A DNA stretch of 64,000 bases, taken from contig JABJMO010000064.1 in the NCBI GenBank assembly GCA_018659375.1, positions 1-64,000 on the forward strand, read 5' to 3'. This stretch comes from Methanobacteriota archaeon. Its GTDB lineage: Archaea; Thermoplasmatota; Poseidoniia; Poseidoniales; Poseidoniaceae. The notes beneath the pieces were generated by a model that saw nothing but the letters and a program-made list of their open reading frames with translations, ran no database searches and was not told the origin of the DNA. The stretch's first letter is position 1. Every line of letters starts with the position of its first letter. The position numbers and the translations under genes are program-made. This document shows positions 20,597 through 29,763 of this stretch, piece by piece.

Positions 20597-21615
20597 CCAA
20601 TCACCTCAAACTGTGATAATATATTTCGACATCTTTCTTTTACTGACAGAGAAGTAATTTGAACGACTACACCAACCTTTGGTTGGCCATAGATAACCAC
20701 GGTACCAATTGGCGCTAAGCAATGAATTATGATTGGGGCTAAGTCTTCTTCTCCTTCAACATTGATTAATGTCTTTTGATTACTTGCTAATGCTTGTTTT
20801 ATTGAACTTATCATTGATGGTGAGATATGACCCGGTGGATTGTTATTGTGCAAATGATTTTGAAACTGTACAGTAGATACCTTTTCCGAATCATCTAACT
20901 CTTGCCGTTTTGTCATGCCATCGATTATCCCGATATCTGGAACTATCTCCAAATCTAACATGGTTGCCACAGATACATCACCCACTGCCACAATAGATCC
21001 ATGAATTGGTGATAGAGACTCTAGTGCTTCAGTCATTGCCACCTCTGGTAAGTCTTCAGGCCCAGGAAACAAAGAACCCATTGGAGTTTTTAGTTCAGAA
21101 TCTAGTGAGTAGTTCATCTTCAACATTTGTTGAGTTTTATCATGTTCAATCCATGGATTACCATCCGTGTCAATAACTCCACTTCTAATTCTAGTACTAC
21201 TGATAATGGCCCCTGAGTAATCAATCATATGAGGAACTTCTAGTATCGATAATTCACCCAAGCCTGAAGATTTACGCATTCGGTTTATTTGATCACAATT
21301 ACTGGTTGTTTCCGGCGTGGCTACTATCGCATCCGCTTTTTTATGCACAGGAGCTGGCCCAAATGCATCATTGAGAGTGAATATCTTGACACCGTGGTGA
21401 GATTTTTGATTCAACCAATCAAGAATTTTATGAGTTCTATCTTCATAAGATTGTATTAGGTTGGATTTTTTGCTAGCCAAGGTGTCATTAACAACATGTA
21501 TTTCGACACTTTTAGACCTTGAAATAGCCACTGAAAGTAGTAATTTGTGACCGGCATGAAACCTATCAAAGGTCCCTCCAACCAAGCAACATTCAAACTT
21601 GGAACCAGTTGCCAT
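20593..21615 (-). CDS. Fusion: archaeal phosphopantetheine adenylyltransferase + DUF359 (GTP-dependent dephospho-CoA kinase family)
   Basis: N-terminal nucleotidyltransferase VGGTFDRFHAGHKLLLSVA and ISSTRIRSG; C-terminal DUF359-like GDVSVATMLDLEIVPDIGIIDGMTKR...NPPGHISPSMISSIKQAL...LINVEGEEDLAPIIIHCLAPIGTVVIYGQPKVGVVV. Confidence 0.8.
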   Translation of the reverse strand: MATGSKFECCLVGGTFDRFHAGHKLLLSVAISRSKSVEIHVVNDTLASKKSNLIQSYEDRTHKILDWLNQKSHHGVKIFTLNDAFGPAPVHKKADAIVATPETTSNCDQINRMRKSSGLGELSILEVPHMIDYSGAIISSTRIRSGVIDTDGNPWIEHDKTQQMLKMNYSLDSELKTPMGSLFPGPEDLPEVAMTEALESLSPIHGSIVAVGDVSVATMLDLEIVPDIGIIDGMTKRQELDDSEKVSTVQFQNHLHNNNPPGHISPSMISSIKQALASNQKTLINVEGEEDLAPIIIHCLAPIGTVVIYGQPKVGVVVQITSLSVKERCRNILSQFEVIG

Positions 21616-21669
21616 GGTTATACTGTAATCTCTTTCGCCTTTGAGTTAATCGCTAAAATTTGAGCAAGA

Positions 21670-21998
21670 ATGGCTATTTGTAGCCTCTAGTAAAATGAGC
21701 ACTGTGCCCCAGCTCCTAACGGCCTATTTCATCGCAATGCTCCAAGGCCTGACCCTCGGTGCTGGGGCGTGCTGTTTGATAGGGTGGTTGTCTTGAGTTC
21801 ATCCTGACGTCGCACAAGGACCCATAACCTATCAATTGGTTTACCGCTTTTGCACCAAAATTCACTCCCCTAAGGGTCATTTTGGTCTTCGATAGCGGAC
21901 CGCACATTGGTATCGGACTTCATTGCAATTTCACAGTAGCTCCGCCCGATGTTGCTAGTGCGGCAACTTCGTCTAATCGTTATGCTAAATGAAGCCAT
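21670..21998 (-). ncRNA. rnpB: Structured RNA, probable RNase P RNA
   Basis: Several long complementary pairs by eye: 21670-21675/21993-21998 (terminal helix), 21706-21713/21761-21768 (GCCCCAGC/GCTGGGGC), 21776-21783/21828-21835 (TTGATAGG/CCTATCAA), 21855-21861/21879-21885, 21890-21894/21911-21915, 21951-21955/21963-21967. Minus-strand GGAGCA..GATGAAATAGG, GCGGTAAACC and TGAAGTCCG resemble conserved RNase P RNA segments (E. coli GGAGCAAGGCCAAAUAGG, GGUAAACUCC, GAAAGUCCGG). Confidence 0.55.
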
Positions 21999-22001
21999 CG
22001 T

Positions 22002-24572
22002 TCATACGAGGTTTTTGTAAAAAGATATTCCAAATAATAAGGATGCGATTTCTTCGTCTCCTTCGTTGAAGATACTTGCAGAAAAGTCTGGCCATTCTTG
22101 GAACTCTCTGAGCAAGTACCCAACCATCGGATGAGTTCGACCAGGTGCAACATCAGTTGATTCTTCCAGACTTGAAATCATGTCGTACAAATCCATTAAA
22201 GAATCTTTAGCTTCACAGTCCGTCATCACCGGAATAAAAATTATCTCTCCACTACTTGGTATGTTTCTGGTAAAACGCTTCGGAAAACCTGGAGGACCAC
22301 AGACCTCTCCATCCAATCTAGCAATTAATGCTGGCCAAGGCAATCTATTGGCTGCCAGCCATCGCCTTCCCGCAGAACTACTTAGTTGATTCAATAACCA
22401 GTTTGATGAATCATCATACCACCATTTATACGGGAATAACTTCATGTAATTCCTCATTGAGGTACTGGAAATAACTTCACCATTCATCAGACTTGTAACA
22501 TAACTACTCCAATTGTAAAGAATTGAATCCTTCGGATGAATCATTGAAGCATTTCTCACCTTATCTAAGACTCCAAAACGGTCATTGTGTTCTACAGAAT
22601 TATTTGGAAATAATGTAGCAAGTATCTCTTGAGCAAAAAGGGGACCATCTAGCCAATAATCAACCGAACGTTGAATTAATTCAGTAAAATCATCTGGTAA
22701 CTCTTTACTGGCTAACAAAATACAAGCAGAAAGATTGACCGCTGACTTTGAGTCAAGGAAATGCGACATCTGTATTAGCAATTGATTATTTTTGACAAAA
22801 TATTCAGAAATATAGATTATTGATTTCTTCTGCCAAGTTCTACTGCCTTTAGAAAAACTAGAAATTATTACTTCAATATTGTCGATGTTTATTTCCAGTA
22901 AATCTGCCCACTTATTGGGTAGATTTCCAACGATCCTAATCCATCTGCTTTTCCTATTTCTATTTGGAGTAGCAATCCATGCCGCCAATGGATTATGAAG
23001 TTCTATTTTATTGGCCCATTCCTCATTCCCCTCTGGATAGAAATTCATAGCCTGCCAAATCTCCTTACGATATTCAAAATTGGCTTCCTTATTTGTCAAA
23101 CAATCTAAGTCCCATGATTTGCCAGAATGTGACCTGACAAGTTCTTCCGCATTTCGAGGCACTGAGTTGTGTGTAATTGGTGAGGAAACGTCAGGACCTG
23201 TGCTAAGTTTAATGGTCAGAGAATGCTCTCTTGAAAGTTGAAGTTTTACTGTCGCTAATTCCCGCAATGATACTAATTTTGCTAACGCTGAATTTATCTC
23301 CGTTATATCCCCATGCTTTGTCACTAGTAATCGACAATTATTTTCTCTCAAAATATACTCTAAGAAATCTAAATTCGCTAATATTGGCCAATTCCATTCA
23401 ACTATGAATTCCAAATCACCCTTTGCCTTGATAAATTCAATTAGTGATTTCATACCGATTAGTGACAACCCCGAAACTTCAATATTACCGGGGTTTTTGC
23501 TAACCCATTCACATTCACCAAAATCCCGTGAAATATCCCTTAGTAAAGCAAGTGATAATGAGTTATTTGAGTTACTTGAGTTACTTATCAAACTCTTGGA
23601 AAGTGTTCTGTATCTCGCATTTAATTTAACAGAACTCATTCTTGGGTGTTTCATTTTTAACCAATTCGATAAGCAACCAATGGGCAAAATTGTTTTTTGC
23701 GGTTTTATCAGATTATTGCGCATCACCACACAACCGTGAGAAAACGAATTAATCAGCATAGATGAATCTACTTTGGAAGTTAAATGTGCATGTAGTCTAT
23801 TTTTCCATGAAACTGAAATGTCAGAATCTACGATCTCACCAATTTTATTGTCGCCACTTGAGAGAATCTCCGGTAAATTTTCTTCCGACATGGCAGGAGC
23901 GTCAAACCAAGTACCTGCGTTAACGTTCCATTGTTCATCACTGTTTAGTAAATTAGCTCTAACAATCGCAAAGGAATTAGATTGCTCAAACCATCCTTCA
24001 ATGGTACCGAGATTGGATTTATTTGGTGGTTGTACTTTTTCTAAAGTTATTTTAGAATACCAATTTATCGAACTAGACTTCACTGATGCCCATCTTACCC
24101 CCATGCTTCCACTGGAATCTTTTTCCATTGAATCAATATCGAGATAAGGGTTTTCTGGTAGGCTAATTAGTGATTTAGGCGGATTTTTCACATAACAAAG
24201 AATGATTATTGGGCCTTTTGATTCTAGGACAACAGCATCATGATTTTGTGGGAGATTTATAGCGTGGAGTTTGTATAATGCAATATAATCTTCATCCAAA
24301 CGCATCCTACCTTGTTTGGTTATCTTGTGTATTGCCCCCCTGATGCCACTAGATTCATTACGTGACACTAAACCTTTATTTCTTAATTGACTAAGGGCGA
24401 GTGATGCATGCGGAGTTCTGATTTTAAGCGACTTCGAAATTTGTGAAACGGAGCCACCTGAGTCGATTAACCAACTCAATATCCTACGATGATAACTACT
24501 TCTAATCCTTTTATTGGACAATAATGTCACCTTTAACCACACCAACAGAAGTTTGTTTATAATTTTAGCCAT
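22002..24572 (-). CDS. Large hypothetical protein with N-terminal winged-helix (MarR/ArsR-like) domain
   Basis: SSYHRRILSWLIDSGGSVSQISKSLKIRTPHASLALSQLRNKGLVSRNESSGIRGAIHKITKQGR; remaining ~750 aa unassigned. Confidence 0.7.
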   Translation of the reverse strand: MAKIINKLLLVWLKVTLLSNKRIRSSYHRRILSWLIDSGGSVSQISKSLKIRTPHASLALSQLRNKGLVSRNESSGIRGAIHKITKQGRMRLDEDYIALYKLHAINLPQNHDAVVLESKGPIIILCYVKNPPKSLISLPENPYLDIDSMEKDSSGSMGVRWASVKSSSINWYSKITLEKVQPPNKSNLGTIEGWFEQSNSFAIVRANLLNSDEQWNVNAGTWFDAPAMSEENLPEILSSGDNKIGEIVDSDISVSWKNRLHAHLTSKVDSSMLINSFSHGCVVMRNNLIKPQKTILPIGCLSNWLKMKHPRMSSVKLNARYRTLSKSLISNSSNSNNSLSLALLRDISRDFGECEWVSKNPGNIEVSGLSLIGMKSLIEFIKAKGDLEFIVEWNWPILANLDFLEYILRENNCRLLVTKHGDITEINSALAKLVSLRELATVKLQLSREHSLTIKLSTGPDVSSPITHNSVPRNAEELVRSHSGKSWDLDCLTNKEANFEYRKEIWQAMNFYPEGNEEWANKIELHNPLAAWIATPNRNRKSRWIRIVGNLPNKWADLLEINIDNIEVIISSFSKGSRTWQKKSIIYISEYFVKNNQLLIQMSHFLDSKSAVNLSACILLASKELPDDFTELIQRSVDYWLDGPLFAQEILATLFPNNSVEHNDRFGVLDKVRNASMIHPKDSILYNWSSYVTSLMNGEVISSTSMRNYMKLFPYKWWYDDSSNWLLNQLSSSAGRRWLAANRLPWPALIARLDGEVCGPPGFPKRFTRNIPSSGEIIFIPVMTDCEAKDSLMDLYDMISSLEESTDVAPGRTHPMVGYLLREFQEWPDFSASIFNEGDEEIASLLFGISFYKNLV

Positions 24573-24586
24573 TAATCCACCTTATA

Positions 24587-24687
24587 GTTACATTAAGTTA
24601 CGTATTTCTATTGGAAAAGTACGGAGTAACTTACAACCAGTCATGACAAGTTCACTTTTTACACTTAATTTAGTACCTAAATGTAAC
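24587..24687. promoter_or_regulatory. Cluster of GTTAC-type repeats upstream of the winged-helix gene
   Basis: GTTACATTAAGTTAC (24587-24601), GTAACTTAC (24626-24634), ATGTAAC (24681-24687). Confidence 0.4.
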
Positions 24688-24781
24688 GACTTAGTAAAAA
24701 TGGAGCAACTATTATATCAGCGACCGGCGTCCTGTAGTTTAGTGGCAATTATCCAATGGATATGCGCTACGTGACAAAGAG

Positions 24782-25120
24782 ATGATATTGATGAAAACAA
24801 CCAGAATCCGTGAAAAGATAAAGAAATTTTTAGGCGACCGACCCCGAAACACTGCGGAGATTTTGGAACACATCAATAGCACAATGCGCCATGGAACCAC
24901 CAGTCAGCAACTTGGTAATGTACTATCAAAGGACAAAGACATTGTCAAAGTCGGCTACATCAAGCGATCTGGAATACTCTCAGGCGGCTACGACATCTGC
25001 GAATGGGCAACAAGAATATGGGTTTCTTCAAACTGCCCTGGGTGGGAAGAAGGCACACCAATTATTATTGACCAAGAAGGCAATGTAACAACTGGCTCCC
25101 CGCCAGAAAATAAATACTGA
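24782..25120 (+). CDS. Small winged-helix-like protein
   Basis: TTRIREKIKKFLGDRPRNTAEILEHINSTMRHGTTSQQLGNVLSKDKDIVKVGYIKR. Confidence 0.5.
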   Translation: MILMKTTRIREKIKKFLGDRPRNTAEILEHINSTMRHGTTSQQLGNVLSKDKDIVKVGYIKRSGILSGGYDICEWATRIWVSSNCPGWEEGTPIIIDQEGNVTTGSPPENKY

Positions 25121-25122
25121 TT

Positions 25123-26187
25123 TTAACCAGTCAGTATTCTATGAAAATGGTGTACACCCATCTCCATTTTTGGAGAGTAGCGCCCCCTATCATACAAACT
25201 TGATTTCATCCCTCTAAAACAAGCTTCAACTATCTCTTGGTCTTGTAACTCCACTAAGTCAATATCCCCTCCAGCACCTAAACCAACTTTGGTTTGGTCT
25301 ACAACCAAACCGTGATATTGTACAATAGTCTTACCACATCCATTTGGATTAACAAGATTTATCGATAAACCCCAAGGATAAAAATTGAGCATTAGGTTCG
25401 GAAATAGCCACCAGTAATATGCGGCGATTGATTTCCCATAATCTACATGACTCTCCGGCAAGTCAAATTTTGCCTCACCCTCTTTAGCAAATCCGATCTG
25501 TAGCACACCATTATCGAATAATTGTGTTTCATAAGATGAATAGTCTAGTACTGAATTAAGTTCGGTGTGAACGAATGGTATGTGAAACCCTTCCAGAAAA
25601 TTATCAACATATAACATCCAATTAGTGTCAAGATGATGGGTTTTGTCAAGTTTTGAGTCAAATTGGAAATCTTCAATATTAAGGAAATTCATTCTGTCTT
25701 CAACAACTGAAATGAATGATTCAAATGAATTATCATTTTCTAAATTGGCAAATAGTAGACCCTGCCAATTTTTTACTTTGCTAGAAGGCAAGTCATCTGA
25801 ACTTGATGGGAAATTTTTTGCTTGATCAAACTCTGGCATATACTTTAGTTTCCCACAAAGATTGAATGTCCTTCCATGATATGGGCATTTTATTGTTCGA
25901 CGATTAGTTGAAACTTCTGACAAAATCATACCCCGATGAGTACAAACATTAGATAGACAGTGAAATTCACCAGATTCATCTTTTGTAAGCATCATTGGAT
26001 TATTACCGATTGAAACTGGTATAGTCGTTGAATGTTCCAGCATGGATACATGCCCAACAAAATTCCAAGTCGTAAAGAATTTCCCTAGTAGTGAATTGTA
26101 TAACGATTCATCTGTATAGTAGTTCGAAGGTAATGTTTTGGCTTTGGCAATTTCTGGATGAATCACATCCATAATATCACCATTCAA
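25123..26187 (-). CDS. Rieske non-heme iron ring-hydroxylating-type oxygenase, alpha subunit (choline monooxygenase/aromatic dioxygenase-like)
   Basis: Rieske motif CTHRG..(17)..CPYHGRTF; mononuclear iron motif NFLEGFHIPFVHTELN. Confidence 0.85.
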   Translation of the reverse strand: MNGDIMDVIHPEIAKAKTLPSNYYTDESLYNSLLGKFFTTWNFVGHVSMLEHSTTIPVSIGNNPMMLTKDESGEFHCLSNVCTHRGMILSEVSTNRRTIKCPYHGRTFNLCGKLKYMPEFDQAKNFPSSSDDLPSSKVKNWQGLLFANLENDNSFESFISVVEDRMNFLNIEDFQFDSKLDKTHHLDTNWMLYVDNFLEGFHIPFVHTELNSVLDYSSYETQLFDNGVLQIGFAKEGEAKFDLPESHVDYGKSIAAYYWWLFPNLMLNFYPWGLSINLVNPNGCGKTIVQYHGLVVDQTKVGLGAGGDIDLVELQDQEIVEACFRGMKSSLYDRGRYSPKMEMGVHHFHRILTG

Positions 26188-27116
26188 GAGTGGTAAATCG
26201 CCATGGCGTCTTCAACAGACGCTCCTTGACAGATAATTGCGTGAGATGCTGCCGCCATTTTTACTGCTTCTTTGGTATCCTTTTGATGAATATTTCTGCC
26301 GGTGGCTGCACCTCGGCAATTACCAATATTCATTTGCTGCCACAAACGTTCTAGGAACTCATCAGCAGGTAATGTCCCACCACCTGAACAAATAATACCA
26401 GTGCGTCCTGCGGCTTCAACGGCAATTGCTAGTGACTCCGAACGAGACATACCCTCAAATTCAGCTGGATAATTTACTTTGGCAAAGTCGGCCCCAATGC
26501 ATGCCGCTACCCCTGCTGCACCTGAAATCAATTGTGGGTCTTTTTCATTGCCCACTGCAGCACCTCTTGGATACATCCAAACAACTGAAATCATGCCAAG
26601 TTCGTGTGCTTGGCGAATTAATTGTGCAGCCTCAGACATCATTTCATGCTCGTACTCACTACCGATATAAATTGTATAACCGATACCAACCACATTTATT
26701 CCATTGTGAACCAAAGACATGACATCATCCATATCCCAAAGTGCTTGAGATACTGGATCTCTTTGTTTAGTTTTAACTAAATGAGATTTTGAATTCAACT
26801 TGACAAGGTAAGGGATGTCTGGATAATCTCTCGCATATTGAGCAATTAATCCAAGTTGACCTGCAAGTACTCCAATAGTTCCTTCCTGATGACATTGATT
26901 GCCGATCTCAAATAGATGTGCAGGGTCGTTAGAAGATAGTGGTATTTTTTGACCCCCATCGTAAAAATCGTCATTGAGATGTTCAATTTTTTGGTCGCAG
27001 GCAAATAAGTTCATTCTTCCTGTGCCAGCAGTTGCAGCATCCATATTATCAATGAATGTGTCAATAAGTTCGTCTGGAACATCTGCTGGAACATTGTATT
27101 TTACCATCTCTAACAC
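26184..27116 (-). CDS. DhnA/DeoC-family class I fructose-bisphosphate aldolase-like protein
   Basis: LFACDQKIEHLNDDF, VVWMYPRG, DFAKVNYP, ICSGGG. Confidence 0.75.
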   Translation of the reverse strand: MLEMVKYNVPADVPDELIDTFIDNMDAATAGTGRMNLFACDQKIEHLNDDFYDGGQKIPLSSNDPAHLFEIGNQCHQEGTIGVLAGQLGLIAQYARDYPDIPYLVKLNSKSHLVKTKQRDPVSQALWDMDDVMSLVHNGINVVGIGYTIYIGSEYEHEMMSEAAQLIRQAHELGMISVVWMYPRGAAVGNEKDPQLISGAAGVAACIGADFAKVNYPAEFEGMSRSESLAIAVEAAGRTGIICSGGGTLPADEFLERLWQQMNIGNCRGAATGRNIHQKDTKEAVKMAAASHAIICQGASVEDAMAIYHS

Positions 27117-27124
27117 CGTGTAGA

Positions 27125-27991
27125 TTAGTTGCCAGTAAAGTTAGCTACACGCTTTTCGACATATGCAGCTATTCCTTCTTTTGCGTCAGTGCTGTTAAAC
27201 AGTGATGCTTGTAATTCTCTTTCTAATGCAAGATGATACTCGAATGGAATTTCTGGACCCGTTTGTACGGACCTCTTGATATTTCCAACAGCCTTAACAG
27301 CCTTATTTGGCAGAGTAAATTGAGTGCACCAATCGAGCACATCTCTTCTGAAATCTTCTGCTGAGCCTTCCCAAATGTGATTGATTAGGTTACAGGATTC
27401 TGCATCCTCAAAAGACATCAGTTCACCAGTTACCATCATTTCAAGCGCCTTTGCTTTACCAATTAGTCTAGTTAGTCTTGCAGTACCACCTGTACCTGCT
27501 AGCACACCAAGATTTATTTCAGGTAGTCCAACCTTACCAGCGTTCTTTCTAGCAATTCGAATATCTGCTGCCATGGCAATTTCCAGTCCTCCACCAACGG
27601 CGTGACCGTTGATAGCACAAACAACTAGCTTAGAGGTTTGCTCAAATCTTGAAAGAGTTTCATTGGCGTGAAGACAAAAGTTGTACTTGAAACCAGGTGT
27701 TACGGAGTTAAGCATCTGAATTGATGCACCAGCAGAAAAGAAAGATGCGCCGTTGCCCGTTAGGACAATACAAGTAACATCGTCATTGAATCTCGCTTTA
27801 ACGACAGCCTCATCAATATCCCTCATCATTTCATGAGTGTAGGTGTTTGGCGAGCGGTCATTAGGTCCATCCAATGGTTCTCCAGCAGAATTTGATGACA
27901 ATTCAATTACTGCAATCCCGTTATTTGTGACTCCATAATTGACCAGTTTGTTTGGCATTGGCTCAAGTTTTAATCCATAAAGGTCGCTCAT
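27125..27991 (-). CDS. Enoyl-CoA hydratase/isomerase family
   Basis: FFSAGASIQML, AINGHAVGGGLEIAMAADIRIARKNAGKVGLPEINLGVLAGTGGTARLTRLIG; start placed at MSDLYGLK because the longer ORF overlaps the upstream gene. Confidence 0.85.
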   Translation of the reverse strand: MSDLYGLKLEPMPNKLVNYGVTNNGIAVIELSSNSAGEPLDGPNDRSPNTYTHEMMRDIDEAVVKARFNDDVTCIVLTGNGASFFSAGASIQMLNSVTPGFKYNFCLHANETLSRFEQTSKLVVCAINGHAVGGGLEIAMAADIRIARKNAGKVGLPEINLGVLAGTGGTARLTRLIGKAKALEMMVTGELMSFEDAESCNLINHIWEGSAEDFRRDVLDWCTQFTLPNKAVKAVGNIKRSVQTGPEIPFEYHLALERELQASLFNSTDAKEGIAAYVEKRVANFTGN

Positions 27992-28031
27992 GTGTCCTGC
28001 GAGAATGACTAGCATTATGAATAAATCGCAT

Positions 28032-29285
28032 TCAACTTTCTGGCAAGGATACCTTATCTGAATCTTTAGCGAATGAAGTTTTTCCACCGCTTTTACGTAC
28101 ACCATTCCACTGACTTTTCACTGCCATTGCCGCCTCAGAAGGCTCCCAATCATCTCTTTTTAGTGACTTTCTAAATGGCATTCTTCTAACGCCTCGACCC
28201 ATTGATTTGGGATCTTTTTTCAACATAAACGGGTTTACAAATCGGTAGAGAATACTCTTGAACAAAGTTGGCCGGAATAGCTTTCCAATCCAAACCAAAC
28301 CATCGTTGCGCTTTTTTTGGTCTTTCATCCAGCTCTTGCACATCATTTTGAAGGTTCTGTCACCTACTCTGTTCATCAGCCAGCGATTAGCAACACTAGT
28401 CTTGACGTAAGGAAGCAATTGTTTTCTAACCTCTTGTTCATAATCACACTCGCCTAGAATATCCTTGGCTGCTAATACTCCTGACCAAATAGCCATACGC
28501 ATACCAAAGCCCCACATGAAGTCCTGCAAGCCGCCCGATTCACCGACATAATATCTGCCATCCTGCAGATAATTAGCATTAATCGTAAAATCTCCTTTAC
28601 CGCCAACTCTCTTAATTGGTTGGCGATTAAGTTCAGGGTAGTGCTTATCGTACCAAGCAATGGTTTCGTTAAGAAACCGGTCACTTTTTTTCTGCTTGCG
28701 CCACAAGCAGGTGCAAATCAATCCTATGCCATCGATAACAATCAGATATGAGTATGCACCTGGGGCAAGTTTGTCATTCAATTGGAATGCTATATGATTA
28801 GGGTGGTCTGTGTGAAATATTTCACCATATGCAACTGCTGATGTCCCTTTAGGCCCACAAGCGATTATTTGACAATCTTCCTCTTTCACTTTAGTTTTGT
28901 AATGTATCTTGGCACCAGCAGCTAAGGCTTGACGTTTGATTCCTTGGTCAATAGTGTGGCTTGATGTCCCTCGCTCAACGATTCGGTAAGAAACTTTGGG
29001 ACTTCTTGCCTGAGTTATTTCATCGTCGGGATGGATAAGGTCGACTTCGGTGAATTCTGTAGCTTTAAATTCAGATGTATCAAAGCCCCATTGTGTCAAT
29101 TGGTCAAAGAAATCAACATCCATACTCCAATTTTCTAAGGCTTGGAAGTCTCCATCAAATCGAGCACCAGAATCGTCCCTAATATCATGGACATGAACTT
29201 CATGTCCTGCTTTTGCCAGAATTGTTGCTGCTGCTAAACCTGAAAGGCCCGCTCCCATGATATTGATGGGACTTCGCTCCGCCAT
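28032..29285 (-). CDS. FAD-dependent oxidoreductase, geranylgeranyl-reductase-like
   Basis: PINIMGAGLSGLAAATILAKAGHEVHVHD dinucleotide fold, YYVGESGGLQDFMWGFGMRMAIWSGVLAAKDI; start placed at MAERSP. Confidence 0.75.
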   Translation of the reverse strand: MAERSPINIMGAGLSGLAAATILAKAGHEVHVHDIRDDSGARFDGDFQALENWSMDVDFFDQLTQWGFDTSEFKATEFTEVDLIHPDDEITQARSPKVSYRIVERGTSSHTIDQGIKRQALAAGAKIHYKTKVKEEDCQIIACGPKGTSAVAYGEIFHTDHPNHIAFQLNDKLAPGAYSYLIVIDGIGLICTCLWRKQKKSDRFLNETIAWYDKHYPELNRQPIKRVGGKGDFTINANYLQDGRYYVGESGGLQDFMWGFGMRMAIWSGVLAAKDILGECDYEQEVRKQLLPYVKTSVANRWLMNRVGDRTFKMMCKSWMKDQKKRNDGLVWIGKLFRPTLFKSILYRFVNPFMLKKDPKSMGRGVRRMPFRKSLKRDDWEPSEAAMAVKSQWNGVRKSGGKTSFAKDSDKVSLPES

Positions 29286-29313
29286 GTACACGGTAACGAG
29301 GCGAGAGGTTTGA

Positions 29314-29763
29314 ATGATGCGTTTCCCTCGCTTCACCATGGGCGGAGATATTTTCATCATGGAAGCCCAAAAAAATCTAGATCACCAAGGTCTGCTAGAT
29401 AAGTTAGATTTATCCGGCTGCGGTGCTGTAGTGTCATTTTTAGGCATTACTAGGGGGCATGATGATGGCGTAGAGATATATCGTTTAGAATTCGACGCCT
29501 GGCAAGATAAGCTCGGCAATGTTCTACATCAATTAGCCGTAACTGCAATCGAAAAATTTGGTATCGCCAAAGTTGCAATGGCGCATCGCACCGGTCCAGT
29601 AAATGTGTCAGAAAATATTGTCTCAATACATGTTGCCAGCCCCCATAGGAAGCAGGCCTTTCAAGCGTGTGAATGGTTGATAGATGAACTAAAAATTCAA
29701 GCACCAATATGGAAAAAAGAAGTTTCCGAACATGGTGAAAAATGGAAAGCAGGATTGGGGTGA
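29314..29763 (+). CDS. moaE: Molybdopterin synthase catalytic subunit MoaE
   Basis: GAVVSFLGITRGHDDG, LEFDAWQD, AMAHRTGPVNVSENIVSIHVASPHRKQAFQACEWLIDELK...PIWKKE. Confidence 0.85.
   Translation: MMRFPRFTMGGDIFIMEAQKNLDHQGLLDKLDLSGCGAVVSFLGITRGHDDGVEIYRLEFDAWQDKLGNVLHQLAVTAIEKFGIAKVAMAHRTGPVNVSENIVSIHVASPHRKQAFQACEWLIDELKIQAPIWKKEVSEHGEKWKAGLG

Noticed and set aside
21716-21907. 63-aa ORF in the coding gap
   Set aside because: It lies wholly inside the structured RNA candidate, has no recognisable protein features, and is better explained by the RNA.
21670-21998. Interpretation of the structured RNA as SRP 7S RNA
   Set aside because: The multi-hairpin layout and GGAGCA…GAAATAGG resemblance fit RNase P better than the rod-like SRP fold; no clear GGAAGGGAGCAGC S-domain motif.
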